Below, in pieces: positions 15,975 through 24,434 of a DNA stretch of 60,169 nucleotides (position 1 is the stretch's first letter; every line of letters begins with the position of its first letter). Source of the DNA: Chryseosolibacter histidinae (GTDB lineage Bacteria; Bacteroidota; Bacteroidia; Cytophagales; Cyclobacteriaceae); contig NZ_JAHESF010000041.1 of assembly GCF_018598225.1 (NCBI RefSeq), forward strand, positions 1-60,169, read 5' to 3'. A program made the translations under genes and the position numbers. A model generated the notes under the pieces. It saw only the letters and a program-made list of their open reading frames with translations, had not been told where the DNA came from and searched no databases.

Positions 15975-16475
15975 ATGAGCGCACGACCTATAAAGCCGCT
16001 GGTGGATAAAAAATACAAGCTTGAGAAGTTTCCGGGTAAAGGAGGCTGGACCTTTGCCCGTATCCCGGAGGTATTGCAAGACAAACACAGTCCATTTGGA
16101 TGGGTAAAGGTTCGCGTCATCATCGATGGCTTTGAGATCAAAAAGTATCGCTTAATGCCAATGGGAGATGGTAAGCTGTTTCTGCCTGTTCGTGCAGACA
16201 TCCGTAAAAAAATCGGTAAGAAGGAAGGAGATGTAGTCCATGTAGTTCTTTACCCGGACAACGAGCCACTGGAAGTGCCGGAAGAAATGATGTTGTGCTT
16301 AAGGGATGAACCAGCCGCGTTAAAGTTTTTTACTTCGCTTTCAGAAGACGAAATGTCATCATATATCAAATGGGTTTATGCTGCCAAAAGCGAAAAGGCA
16401 AAAGTTGACAGGCTGGCCACCACAATAAACCGGTTGGTGGACAGAAAGAAGTTTAACGAGAAGCTAAAACCTTAA
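15975..16475 (+). CDS. YdeI/OmpD-associated family protein (DUF1905 domain)
   Basis: 166 residues from the ATG at 15975 (MSARPIKPLVDKKYKLEKFP). The upstream in-frame ATG at 15918 lies inside the second ArsR operator and is unlikely. A DUF1905 beta-barrel-like part (GGWTFARIPEVLQDKHSPFGWVKVRVIIDGFEIKKYRLMPMGDGKLFLPVRADIRKKIGKKEGDVVHVVLYPD) is followed by the YdeI-type helical tail (ALKFFTSLSEDEMSSYIKWVYAAKSEKAKVDRLATTINRLV). The function is unknown in general. It shares the regulatory region with arsR. Confidence 0.87.
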   Translation: MSARPIKPLVDKKYKLEKFPGKGGWTFARIPEVLQDKHSPFGWVKVRVIIDGFEIKKYRLMPMGDGKLFLPVRADIRKKIGKKEGDVVHVVLYPDNEPLEVPEEMMLCLRDEPAALKFFTSLSEDEMSSYIKWVYAAKSEKAKVDRLATTINRLVDRKKFNEKLKP

Positions 16476-16534
16476 ACAGCCCTGGAGGGGAGTTTAGCGA
16501 GCAACATCTCACTAAGCCTGGCAGCTTGCTGCGC

Positions 16535-16568
16535 AAATAAAAAAGCCACCGCTGCTGCGATGGCTTTT
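16535..16568 (-). terminator. Rho-independent terminator of the 16662-17117 gene
   Basis: On the minus strand AAAAGCCATCGC-AGCA-GCGGTGGCTTTT forms a 12-bp stem (one T-G pair) followed by further Ts. It lies about 95 nt past the stop of the minus-strand gene and faces the plus-strand DUF1905 gene, so it may serve both. Confidence 0.65.
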
Positions 16569-16661
16569 CCGGACGTATCATTACGCGATTTTGATGGGTT
16601 TTCTGGTTTGAACGTTTAGTTCAAACTGTGCAGAACGCCAATACTGCTTGATGAATACAAT

Positions 16662-17117
16662 TTAGCTTACAACCTCCCAGGTTGTTTTTGTATTGGCAAC
16701 TACCTGAATAGACCCATTCGAGCTTATTTGCACATTTTTCAGCGTATACAGCCCCGATTTGTAACCTGAAGGAACGGTGAGTCCTTCTACTACAACGTTG
16801 GCAGGAATTTCTCCTCCATCACCCGGTGTTGTGGTTTCAAGCACGTCGAGTGTTTGCATCGGGCAGAAGTACAAAGCCATCTTGCCGTGAACTGCTTCCA
16901 ATCGAACAGGTGAAATGCTTGCTGTAACAGTTTCTCCATGTGATAGTTTTTTCTCTGCCATTTTCTCTCTTAAAACATGAGGCTGCGCCGAAGATGTAGT
17001 GAACACCTCCGTAGATGTAGATGCTTCCGTTTTTTCCGAACCGCCACCTTTGGAGCTAAAGAAGTTAGCGAAAAGGTGAAATCTTTCTCTGTTCATGACC
17101 CATAAATTTTTTAACAT
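16662..17117 (-). CDS. Hypothetical protein
   Basis: 151 residues, not recognised. Two parts can be told apart: a serine/threonine-rich, probably disordered N-terminal part (FFSSKGGGSEKTEASTSTEVFTTSS) and a strand-rich C-terminal part (GETVTASISPVRLEAVHGKMALYFCPMQTLDVLETT, then NVVVEGLTVPSGYKSGLYTLKNVQI and VVANTKTTWEVV). No signal peptide. The own terminator downstream supports that it is a real, separately transcribed gene. An ATG at 17096 (MNRERFHL) is an alternative start. Confidence 0.55.
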   Translation of the reverse strand: MLKNLWVMNRERFHLFANFFSSKGGGSEKTEASTSTEVFTTSSAQPHVLREKMAEKKLSHGETVTASISPVRLEAVHGKMALYFCPMQTLDVLETTTPGDGGEIPANVVVEGLTVPSGYKSGLYTLKNVQISSNGSIQVVANTKTTWEVVS

Positions 17118-17355
17118 TTTTTAAATAACCGACACGCTCAAAAACAATTCCGCCCAAAACCTGTTGGCAAGTTTTGGACAGCCCGAATGGACCACACTTT
17201 GATAAAAAACAACTGGGATTTCAGGAAGGTTTTCTCAAAACTTATGCCATGCACCCAGATAATGCCGGTATTCGACAAGTGGCACTTTTTAACCTTCGAA
17301 CGCATTGAATCACTCAAAGTGTCGAACGAAAAATTTTAAAACAGACATCAAAACG
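17118..17355. other. Intergenic stretch without recognised gene
   Basis: This interval, between the hypothetical gene and a possible small hydrophobic peptide gene, is AT-rich. The only structure I see is TTCGACA and CTTT near 17273-17295 being complementary to AAAGTGTCGAA at 17315-17330, a hairpin candidate interrupted by about 7 nt. Confidence 0.3.
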
Positions 17356-17445
17356 ATGCATGAGATTTTAGAAGTCATTACAAATGTTGTTTATACTTTG
17401 ATAAGTGTCTTCATTTTGCTTTGCGTCTATCCAGCGCGAAAGTGA
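17356..17445 (+). CDS. Possible 29-residue single-helix membrane peptide
   Basis: ATG 17356 opens a 29-codon frame ending TGA at 17445. It reads MHEILEVITNVV followed by YTLISVFILLCVYPARK. Some 20 residues form one hydrophobic segment followed by Arg-Lys, like small membrane proteins or type I toxins. No clear ribosome site, and the frame could be chance in an AT-rich gap. There is no recognised antisense promoter. Confidence 0.3.
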   Translation: MHEILEVITNVVYTLISVFILLCVYPARK

Positions 17446-17561
17446 GAGATCAGATTGCATTCAGGCCTTTGTTTCCACAATGAAAATCAGTTTCGTAACT
17501 TTTGTCTGTAACAGGAGTATTTACTGGTTTACTGAAACAGCCATTTTAAACGTCGGAACTT

Positions 17562-19943
17562 ATGTACAAAAGCTACCTTAAAATTGCCTGGAGAAATCTT
17601 CTCAAGAACAAGGTTTACTCCTTTATCAACGTCGGGGGTCTGGCTGTGGGAATGGCCGTGACAACATTGATCGCCTTGTGGGTTTATGACGAGCTGGCCT
17701 ACGATCAATATCATCAAAACTACTCACGCATTGCGCAGGTGATGCAGCATCAGACCATTAATGGGGAAATCGGAACGCAGGAAGCCAACCCGGCGCAGAT
17801 GGCGGAAGAGATCCGCAGCCTCTATGGAAATGATTTTACCTATGTGTTGCAAGCGTCGTGGAATTATAACCACACACTGACCTACGGTAATGCAATGTTC
17901 CTGAAACCTGGAAGTTATTTCGAGCCGGAGGTTACTGAAATGCTGACCCTGAAAATGATCCATGGCACGCGGGGCGGATTGAAAGACATGAACTCCATTC
18001 TTCTTTCGGAATCGGTTGCCGCAACCTATTTCGGTACCGATGATCCTATCGGGAAAATGATGCGGATCGACAACGAAGTGGATGTAAAAGTAACCGGCGT
18101 TTACGAAGACCTGCCTCACAATACCACTTTCTCTGAAATGAAGTTTATTCTCCCATGGTCATTGTACCTGAACCAGAACAAGTGGGTGCGGGAGATGAGC
18201 GATCCCTGGGGAAGCAACTACACCCGAACATTCGCGCAGATTGCGGAACATGCAGACATAGAACAGCTCTCAGCCAAGATCAGGGATGTGAAGATCAACA
18301 AGGTTTCTGAAGCCGAGAAGCGGTATAAGGCGGTTGTGTTCCTTCATCCCATGCGCAAATGGCATTTGTATTCTGATTTTAAAGACGGCGTGAACGCAGG
18401 CGGTCGCATCGACAACGTCTGGTTGTTCGGTACCATCGGATGTTTTGTGCTGATCCTCGCCTGCATCAACTTCATGAACCTGAGCACCGCCCGCTCCGAA
18501 AAAAGAGCCAAAGAGGTAGGCATTCGGAAAACCATCGGCTCTATTCGTCGCCAACTGATCGCGCAGTTCTTCAGCGAATCAGTGCTCATTGCTGCGCTTG
18601 CCTTTCTGCTCTCTGTCGGGCTGGTGCTTCTGATCATACCGTACTTTAATTCGGTAGCGGATAAAGAAATAACATTGCCCTGGAACGATCTCCGGTTCTG
18701 GCTCACGGGTATTGGGTTCAGCCTGGTAACAGGAATGATCGCGGGTTGTTATCCTGCTTTGTTCCTGTCGTCGTTCCAGCCGGTGAAAGCCCTGAAGGGA
18801 ACGTTTCATGTCGGCGCTCATGCTTCGCTGCCCCGCAAGGTGCTGGTGGTGCTGCAGTTCACCATTTCCACCACGCTCATTATCGGCACCATCGTGGTTT
18901 ACAAACAAATTCATCACGCACAGAACAGGCCCATCGGTTACAGCAAGGACGGCCTGATCAGCATCGGTGTTTCGGATGAAGTGCACCGGCATTTCGAAGC
19001 GGTGCGGTCGGAGTTGATCAATGCAGGCGCCATCGTAGAAATGGCCGAGGCGGGAAGCCCGACAACCGATGTGTGGAACACCAATGGTGGTTTTGACTGG
19101 GAAGGTAAGGACCCGGGCCTCGGTGTCGATTTTCCGAATAATGCCGTGAGCTACGATTATGGCAAGACCATCGGCTGGCAGCTCGCCGAAGGCCGCGACT
19201 TTTCACGCGATCATGCTTCTGATTCTTCAGCTTTTATCCTGAATGAGTCGGCGGTGAAGTTCATAGGGTTGAAAGATCCGATCGGTAAAATCATTCGCTG
19301 GGAGGGACAACCCTACACGGTTATTGGTGTGGTGAAAGACCTGCTGGTGCAATCGCCGTATGCGCCGGTGATGCCTTCGCTGTGGCATCTTTCGCCCCGG
19401 CAGGAAAATGTGTTTTTGCTGAGGATCAATCCCACGGCGAACGTGCACGATGCGCTTACCACGATCGAGCAATTGTTCAGGAAGACCAATCCCGCATCGC
19501 CATTCGAAGCAACCTTTATCGATGCGGAGTATGCCCGGAAATTCGGAAATGAAAAACGCATCGGCGAGCTGTCTACCTTCTTTGCGACCCTGGCTGTTTT
19601 TATCTCCTGCCTCGGACTGTTCGGGCTGGCTTCTTTTGTGGCGGAGCAGCGGACCAAAGAGATCGGCATCAGAAAGGTTCTCGGTGCATCGGTGGCCAAC
19701 CTGTGGAGAATGTTATCGCAGGACTTCGTCGTACTGGTCATGATCTCCAGCGTGATGGCCATACCCATCGCATATTATCTTGTGGATCGCTGGCTGCAAC
19801 AGTATGAGTACCGGACGGAGCCCTCGTGGTGGGTGTTCATGTTATCGGTGCTGGGCGCTGTTGTGATCACGCTGCTCACGGTCAGCTACCAGGCCATCAG
19901 AGCCTCGCTTATGAACCCGGTGAAAAGTTTGAGAACGGAATGA
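17562..19943 (+). CDS. ABC transporter permease with two FtsX domains (copy 1)
   Basis: 793 residues of the Bacteroidetes stand-alone MacB/FtsX type. An N-terminal helix (SFINVGGLAVGMAVTTLIALWVYDE, about 21-45) is followed by a large periplasmic domain. FtsX domain 1 starts at about 285 (ILACINFMNLSTARSEKRAKEVGIRKTIGS). A second periplasmic domain follows, then FtsX domain 2 at about 675 (SCLGLFGLASFVAEQRTKEIGIRKVLGAS). There is no ATPase gene next to it. Proteins of this kind are predicted to move or sense envelope substrates mechanically; the substrate is unknown. It appears to be a single gene. Confidence 0.93.
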   Translation: MYKSYLKIAWRNLLKNKVYSFINVGGLAVGMAVTTLIALWVYDELAYDQYHQNYSRIAQVMQHQTINGEIGTQEANPAQMAEEIRSLYGNDFTYVLQASWNYNHTLTYGNAMFLKPGSYFEPEVTEMLTLKMIHGTRGGLKDMNSILLSESVAATYFGTDDPIGKMMRIDNEVDVKVTGVYEDLPHNTTFSEMKFILPWSLYLNQNKWVREMSDPWGSNYTRTFAQIAEHADIEQLSAKIRDVKINKVSEAEKRYKAVVFLHPMRKWHLYSDFKDGVNAGGRIDNVWLFGTIGCFVLILACINFMNLSTARSEKRAKEVGIRKTIGSIRRQLIAQFFSESVLIAALAFLLSVGLVLLIIPYFNSVADKEITLPWNDLRFWLTGIGFSLVTGMIAGCYPALFLSSFQPVKALKGTFHVGAHASLPRKVLVVLQFTISTTLIIGTIVVYKQIHHAQNRPIGYSKDGLISIGVSDEVHRHFEAVRSELINAGAIVEMAEAGSPTTDVWNTNGGFDWEGKDPGLGVDFPNNAVSYDYGKTIGWQLAEGRDFSRDHASDSSAFILNESAVKFIGLKDPIGKIIRWEGQPYTVIGVVKDLLVQSPYAPVMPSLWHLSPRQENVFLLRINPTANVHDALTTIEQLFRKTNPASPFEATFIDAEYARKFGNEKRIGELSTFFATLAVFISCLGLFGLASFVAEQRTKEIGIRKVLGASVANLWRMLSQDFVVLVMISSVMAIPIAYYLVDRWLQQYEYRTEPSWWVFMLSVLGAVVITLLTVSYQAIRASLMNPVKSLRTE

Positions 19944-19960
19944 AATGCAAAAAAATGCAG

Positions 19961-20160
19961 TTCACGCAAAGGGCGCCAAGAAGCGCAAAGGCCGCAAAGA
20001 TTTTAGTGTAAAGGCCTCTAGTGGTGTTGAACCGGTATCCTGAGCGTGGAATGGGGAGTTGGGTTTGTGCGAGCGAAGGATCCAGTGATCGCTGGCTGCG
20101 TACTTAATGACGGTGACGGAAAACCTTTGCGCTCTCTGAGGTTTCTTTGCGTTATTGAAT
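19961..20160. repeat. Composite inverted-repeat element (CGCAAAG-word arms with a nested half repeat)
   Basis: The outer arms are made of CGCAAAG-type words: 19961-20000 (TTCACGCAAAG, AAGCGCAAAGG, CGCAAAG) and, inverted, 20120-20160 (CCTTTGCG, TTTCTTTGCGTTATTGAA). The interior holds a half copy of another family: ACCGGTATCCTGAGCG at 20031-20046 and GTGCGAGCGAAGGATCC at 20067-20083, the same words as in the elements at 52915-53070 and 56570-56729. It begins 17 nt after the permease stop. Confidence 0.75.
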
Positions 20161-20258
20161 TTTTCGAAAAAAACTTTCGGCAGGTTTGTCCAATTATGCT
20201 GGGCCCGGTCATTATTGGGCTGTAAAGCATACATTCGAAACCTTTAAAACGAAAGAAA

Positions 20259-20597
20259 ATGAAAAACTTCATGTTATTGTTCCGGCAGCCAAGCTACGAT
20301 TACAGCAGCGTATCACCGAAGGAGATGGAGGCGCTCACCAAGAAATGGAAAGACTGGGCAGGAGGCATTGCTGCGCAGGGAAGACTGGTGAGCCCTGGTC
20401 CAAGGCTGGCTATGGAAGGTAAGGTGCTGAAAGCCGGCGGCGTGATCACAGATGGTCCTTTTGTTGAGATCCGGGAGCGGTTGGGCAGCTTTCTTATTGT
20501 AAAAGCCGAAAGCCTGGAGGAAGCTACCACGCTGGCACACGGATGTCCTGCCGTAGATTCCAACGGAAGTGTTGAGATCAGGCCTATCTTTGAATAA
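20259..20597 (+). CDS. YCII-related (DGPF) protein associated with ECF42
   Basis: 112 residues. MKNFMLLFRQPSYDYSSVSPKEMEALTKKWKDWAGGIAAQGRLVSPG, then GGVITDGPFVEIRERLGSFLIVKAESLEEATTLAHGCP. The DGPF signature (residues about 66-69) is the one after which the ECF42-linked partner family is named. Fold: dimeric ferredoxin-like (YciI). It lies 62 nt upstream of the ECF42-type sigma gene on the same strand. In studied ECF42 systems the DGPF genes are targets of the sigma factor. Confidence 0.92.
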   Translation: MKNFMLLFRQPSYDYSSVSPKEMEALTKKWKDWAGGIAAQGRLVSPGPRLAMEGKVLKAGGVITDGPFVEIRERLGSFLIVKAESLEEATTLAHGCPAVDSNGSVEIRPIFE

Positions 20598-20658
20598 GCG
20601 ATCACAAACAAAATGAACAACCCGCTCTGGATACAGGAGCGGGTTTCTGCCGTTGACT

Positions 20659-21882
20659 ATGGAGCACGAATCTTTAAAACATTTATTTCAGCAGGAGTTT
20701 TCCAGGATGGTGGCTGTGATCAGCAGGCGCTTCGGATTGCAGCACATCGAGATCGCGGAAGACATTGTCAGCGAAACTTTTTTGCAGGCCTCGGAAAGCT
20801 GGGGCATCAAAGGCATACCCGAGAATCCCACCGCCTGGCTTTATGCCGTAGCGAAACAAAAAACGTTGTATCATTTCAGGCGCAGCAGGATCTTCGAAGA
20901 GAAAGTGATCCCGGCGATCACTTCGGAAGTGGAAAGGAATGAGGAAACGGCCCTGGATTTTTCTACGCAGAACATCCGGGACAGCCAGCTGCAGATGCTC
21001 TTCGCCATTTGTAACCCCGCCATTGCCAGTGAAGCGCAGATAGGACTGGCGTTGCGTATCCTTTGTGGTTTTGGCATCGATGAAATTGCCGACGCCTTTC
21101 TTTCCAACAAAGAAACCATCAACAAAAGACTGTTCAGGGCCAGGGAGAAGCTGCGCACGGAGAACATCAGCATGGAGCTGCCGCCCGAAAGTGAGATCGC
21201 CGGCAGGCTCGACAACGTTCTGCATATCATCTACCTGCTTTTCAGCGAAGGCTATTATTCCAAAACCCAGGACCAGATCCTGCGAAAGGACCTGTGCATC
21301 GAAGCGTTGCGCCTCGGCCTGATGCTGACCGAGTACGAAAAGACCAATCTTCCCAGGACCAATGCGCTCATCGCCCTTATGTGTTTTCATGCTTCGCGAT
21401 TCGATGCCCGCCTGACGAACGGAGATGCGCTGGTACTATATGAACAGCAAAACGAAGCGTTGTGGGATCCAACCCTGATCAAACAAGGCATGCATTTTCT
21501 CGACGTTTCGGCACAGGGTGATGAAGTCAGCTCCTACCATCTCGAAGCCAGGATCGCCTGCTGGCACTGTATGAAAAAAGACACTCCTGAGAAGTGGCAG
21601 GACATCCTTCAGCTGTATGACGAGCTTCTGCGGGTTAACTATTCACCCAGCGTTGCGCTGAACAGGATCTTTGCCTTGTATAAGGTGAAAGGGCCACAGG
21701 CAGCGTTGACCGAAGCGTTGGCGCTGCGCATGGAAGACAATCATTTTTATTTTCTGCTGCTGGGTGAGCTCTACAGGCACCTTGATAAAACGAAGGCACG
21801 ATCCAGCTTTCAAACAGCGCATAATCTGGCCAGGACACAAACCGAAAAACAAGGCATCCAGGAGAAGATCCATAGCCTTTGA
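20659..21882 (+). CDS. ECF42-type RNA polymerase sigma factor with C-terminal extension
   Basis: 407 residues from the ATG at 20659 (MEHESLKHLFQQEF); a TTG six bases upstream is less likely. The sigma part has region 2 (HIEIAEDIVSETFLQASESWGIKGIPENPTAWLYAVAKQKTLYHFRR) and region 4 (GFGIDEIADAFLSNKETINKRLFRAREKLR). A long helical C-terminal extension (about 180-407), with LLFSEGYYSK and ALNRIFALYKVKGPQAAL, corresponds to the TPR-like DUF6596 extension. In this group the extension replaces the anti-sigma factor in regulation. The neighbouring DGPF gene confirms the group. Confidence 0.93.
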   Translation: MEHESLKHLFQQEFSRMVAVISRRFGLQHIEIAEDIVSETFLQASESWGIKGIPENPTAWLYAVAKQKTLYHFRRSRIFEEKVIPAITSEVERNEETALDFSTQNIRDSQLQMLFAICNPAIASEAQIGLALRILCGFGIDEIADAFLSNKETINKRLFRAREKLRTENISMELPPESEIAGRLDNVLHIIYLLFSEGYYSKTQDQILRKDLCIEALRLGLMLTEYEKTNLPRTNALIALMCFHASRFDARLTNGDALVLYEQQNEALWDPTLIKQGMHFLDVSAQGDEVSSYHLEARIACWHCMKKDTPEKWQDILQLYDELLRVNYSPSVALNRIFALYKVKGPQAALTEALALRMEDNHFYFLLLGELYRHLDKTKARSSFQTAHNLARTQTEKQGIQEKIHSL

Positions 21883-21973
21883 TAAAAATATTTTGTTCCG
21901 GTGGTCCAATTTCACCGGGGTCAGTACTCATAGGGATGTAATTCAGAAAGTTTAACCATTAAGAAACAAAACC

Positions 21974-22525
21974 ATGGATACGTTACTTCCTCCCATTGAG
22001 AAACCCGCTGGCCTGATCATGAAGCTTGCTTATTTCTTCACACGCCGGCAGTTCGGCAAGGTGCTGATGCCGCTGAAAGTGCATTCAGTAAGGCTGCCCG
22101 CCGCTTTTGGTATGTTCTATGGCAAGGTGTCGCAACTCGATAAAAAACTGACGTTGCGTGCAGAAACAGCGTTGCTCATCCGCGTGCAGGTGGCGCGCAT
22201 CAACATCTGCCTCTTTTGTATGGATGCCTCCCGCCGTGCCGCCATCGACGCCTCGATGCGCGAGGATAAATTCGATGCGCTGGATCAATACAGCACCAGC
22301 GCGCTTTTTACCGAGGCCGAACGTGTTGCGCTCGACTATGTGACCCTGCTGACGAAAGAAAAAAGAGTAGACCCAGATACCTTTGCCCGTTTGTCACGTC
22401 ACTATTCCGAACGCGAAATATGTGAGATCGTGTGGCTGGTGGGCAGCGAGCACCTGTACAACATGACCAACATCGCGCTCAATATCCATTCGGACATGCT
22501 CTGTGATCTCAGCAAAAGGAGGTAG
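21974..22525 (+). CDS. Carboxymuconolactone decarboxylase/AhpD-like protein
   Basis: 183 residues, all helical. The redox-type motif is INICLFCMDASRRAAID (CxxC with the following histidine-type position occupied by S/R), followed by LFTEAERVALDYVTLLTKEKRVDPDTFARLSRHYSEREICEIVWLVG and NIALNIHSDML. Members act as peroxidase partners or decarboxylases. It lies 91 nt after the ECF42 gene and on the same strand, so it may belong to the same response. An inverted-repeat element starts directly at its stop codon. Confidence 0.88.
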   Translation: MDTLLPPIEKPAGLIMKLAYFFTRRQFGKVLMPLKVHSVRLPAAFGMFYGKVSQLDKKLTLRAETALLIRVQVARINICLFCMDASRRAAIDASMREDKFDALDQYSTSALFTEAERVALDYVTLLTKEKRVDPDTFARLSRHYSEREICEIVWLVGSEHLYNMTNIALNIHSDMLCDLSKRR

Positions 22526-22660
22526 CCAGTTGCCGGTTACCAGTTGCCGGGTAGCCGGTTGGTGTGTGTGAATGTCAACGTTCAGTGCCAGCACAAGCTT
22601 TGGAAAAAGCGAATAAACTTCTCACTTTTGAACTTAGCTAACTGGTAACTGATAACCTCT
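22526..22660. repeat. Inverted word-repeat element, GTTGCCGG family, copy 1
   Basis: The left arm (22526-22562) is built of CCAGTTGCCGGTTA-type words; the shorter inverted right arm (22637-22658) contains AACTGGTAACTGATAACC. The spacer is about 74 nt. The TAG stop of the upstream gene joins the first word without a gap. Copies 2 and 3 are at 40961 and 57927. Confidence 0.75.
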
Positions 22661-22667
22661 CATTTAA

Positions 22668-23063
22668 ATGGAACCATCTATAAAATTCATCGGCAGAATT
22701 CATTCACCTTTCAAAAGAATAGAAGACTGTCCGCTGCAGGAACATGAAAATGCTCCGGAAGCATCCATCACCATCTTTCCTGACTTTGCAGAAGGTATCA
22801 AAGACATCAAAGCCGGTGACCAGCTCGTATTGCTGACGTGGCTCCACGCGGCAGACAGAACAGTAATAAAATGTATACCACGCCGGAACTACGATGCGCC
22901 GCAGATCGGTGTGTTCTCGACAAGGTCACCCGACAGGCCCAACCCGATAGGCATGCATACCGTCAAGGTGCTTTCGATCGCTGCTGATGGCATAAAGGTG
23001 TCGAACCTTGAAGTTCTTGATCAGACACCGCTGGTCGATATCAAACCTGTGATCAAAGGATGA
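22668..23063 (+). CDS. TrmO/TsaA-like tRNA methyltransferase domain protein
   Basis: 131 residues: KFIGRIHSPFK, then IKDIKAGDQLVLLTWLHAADRTVIK, then IGVFSTRSPDRPNPIGMHTVKVLSI and VLDQTPLVDIKP. These are the conserved blocks of the TrmO family, which methylates N6-threonylcarbamoyladenosine-37 of tRNA with SAM (RSPxRPNPIG and D-x-TP-x-xDIKP line the SAM pocket). It is shorter than the about 235-residue E. coli TrmO, lacking its C-terminal extension, as are many bacterial homologues. The activity may therefore differ. ATG at 22668 is the only sensible start. Confidence 0.85.
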   Translation: MEPSIKFIGRIHSPFKRIEDCPLQEHENAPEASITIFPDFAEGIKDIKAGDQLVLLTWLHAADRTVIKCIPRRNYDAPQIGVFSTRSPDRPNPIGMHTVKVLSIAADGIKVSNLEVLDQTPLVDIKPVIKG

Positions 23064-23089
23064 CATCCTTCAAAAGCATGTCATCTCTG

Positions 23090-24319
23090 TTATGCGATCT
23101 CTTTCACGGCATCAATGAACCGGGCGATCTCTTCTTCCGTATTGTAATAGTTGGGTGAAGCGCGGATGGCCCATGCTGCTTTTTTCTCATCGAAGTCGAT
23201 GACGGCAAAATTTCTGTAGCTAGGCACTACATTGATCCGGCGTTTCAGCAGCTGTTGTGTAAGATACACTGGCTCCGAGCCTTCCACGGTGAAGGTGACC
23301 AGTCCGCCAACTTCTGGACCTCTGTCGAGCACCCGCACTTTGTCAATGCCGGCAAGTTCTCCGCGCATGCGATCCGATAATGTTTTCACGCGTTGCCAGA
23401 TCCTGTCTTCGCCTATACCGAGACAATATTCGATGGCAACCCTGGTTCCCTGCACAATGGCATACGCAAATTCCCAGTCTTCGAACCTGGTGGCATCTTC
23501 CCTGGGTTTGTATAAATCCTTTTCAACCCACTCTGCGCCGCGCATGTCGATGAAGAGCGGTTCCAGTCCCGCCTGCAACGCTTTGTCTGAGATGTAAAGG
23601 AAGCCGGAGCCACGTGGTCCCCGGAGAAATTTGCGGCTTGTGACGCTGAGAAAATCGCACTTCAACGCCTGTACATCGAGGTTCATTTGCCCCAGTGATT
23701 GGCAGGCGTCGAGAAGGTACCAAGTTTCATAACGGCTGGCGATCTCACCGATCTGCTGCACCGGTTGAACGAGGCCGGAGTTGGTAGGAATGTGGGTGAT
23801 GGAAAGCAACCTGGGCCGAAGCGTCTTGAGCTTGTGGTCGAGGTCATTCAGGTCAACGCCACCAGAAGCGTCATTTCTAACACGCTCTATTCTGACACCG
23901 AATCTTTTACTGCACGAGAGGAACTGGATCTGGTTCGAGATAAAATCATCATTGGAAGTGAGGATCACGTCACCTGCCTTGAACGGGATAGACGACAAAG
24001 CCCTTGTGTAAGAATCCGTGGCGCTGGCTGTGAAGGCGATGTTGGTGGCCTTGCAGTTCAGAAGCCTGGCGGCCTGCGTGTAAAATGCTTTGACCTCCGC
24101 TGCCTTGAACGCCGAGGCTTCGTAGCCACCGATGCGCGCTTCGAGCCTGATGTGGTCCAGCATCGCATGGGTTACCGGATTGGGCATGAGTCCGGCGCCT
24201 GCGTTATTGAGGTGGATCACGTTTGCGCATCCTTCCGTATCGTTCCGGAACGCGAGGATCTCTTCCGCTGAAAATGGCTGAGGGCGCTTCGGCCCGGCTT
24301 CATTTGTTGTTTTCGTCAT
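23090..24319 (-). CDS. Class V aminotransferase-fold PLP enzyme
   Basis: 409 residues from the ATG at 24319 (MTKTTNEAG); a promoter -7 box at 24341-24348 rules against the longer frame to 24376. PLP-enzyme features include VIHLNNAGAGLMPNPV, SATDSYTRAL, LLSITHIPTNSGLVQPVQQIG, LLDACQSLGQMNLDVQ and the Schiff-base lysine in LSVTSRKFLRGPRGSGFLY (about residue 239). Relatives include cysteine-desulfurase- and epimerase-like proteins; the substrate is unknown. An Lrp regulator is divergent from it and probably controls it. Confidence 0.9.
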   Translation of the reverse strand: MTKTTNEAGPKRPQPFSAEEILAFRNDTEGCANVIHLNNAGAGLMPNPVTHAMLDHIRLEARIGGYEASAFKAAEVKAFYTQAARLLNCKATNIAFTASATDSYTRALSSIPFKAGDVILTSNDDFISNQIQFLSCSKRFGVRIERVRNDASGGVDLNDLDHKLKTLRPRLLSITHIPTNSGLVQPVQQIGEIASRYETWYLLDACQSLGQMNLDVQALKCDFLSVTSRKFLRGPRGSGFLYISDKALQAGLEPLFIDMRGAEWVEKDLYKPREDATRFEDWEFAYAIVQGTRVAIEYCLGIGEDRIWQRVKTLSDRMRGELAGIDKVRVLDRGPEVGGLVTFTVEGSEPVYLTQQLLKRRINVVPSYRNFAVIDFDEKKAAWAIRASPNYYNTEEEIARFIDAVKEIA

Positions 24320-24340
24320 GCTTGATAAATTTTTACACGG

Positions 24341-24348
24341 CAAAACTA
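24341..24348 (-). promoter_or_regulatory. -7 promoter element of the aminotransferase gene
   Basis: Minus strand TAGTTTTG matches TAnnTTTG, about 22 nt upstream of the ATG at 24319. A TTG lies 25 nt further upstream, slightly longer than usual. Confidence 0.5.
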
Positions 24349-24403
24349 CAGCAGGCTCCGTGCAGGAAAGATGCAAATGCGATCTGAAAACACTTTTTTG
24401 CCC

Positions 24404-24411
24404 TATTTTTG
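24404..24411 (+). promoter_or_regulatory. -7 promoter element of the Lrp gene
   Basis: TATTTTTG matches TAnnTTTG and lies 23 nt upstream of the Lrp ATG. A good -33 TTG at normal spacing is not seen. Confidence 0.4.
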
Positions 24412-24434
24412 ATTTTTAAACGCATAAAAGCTGC

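Noticed and set aside
20653-20658. TTG start of the ECF42 gene
   Set aside because: An ATG two codons downstream gives a usual N-terminus.
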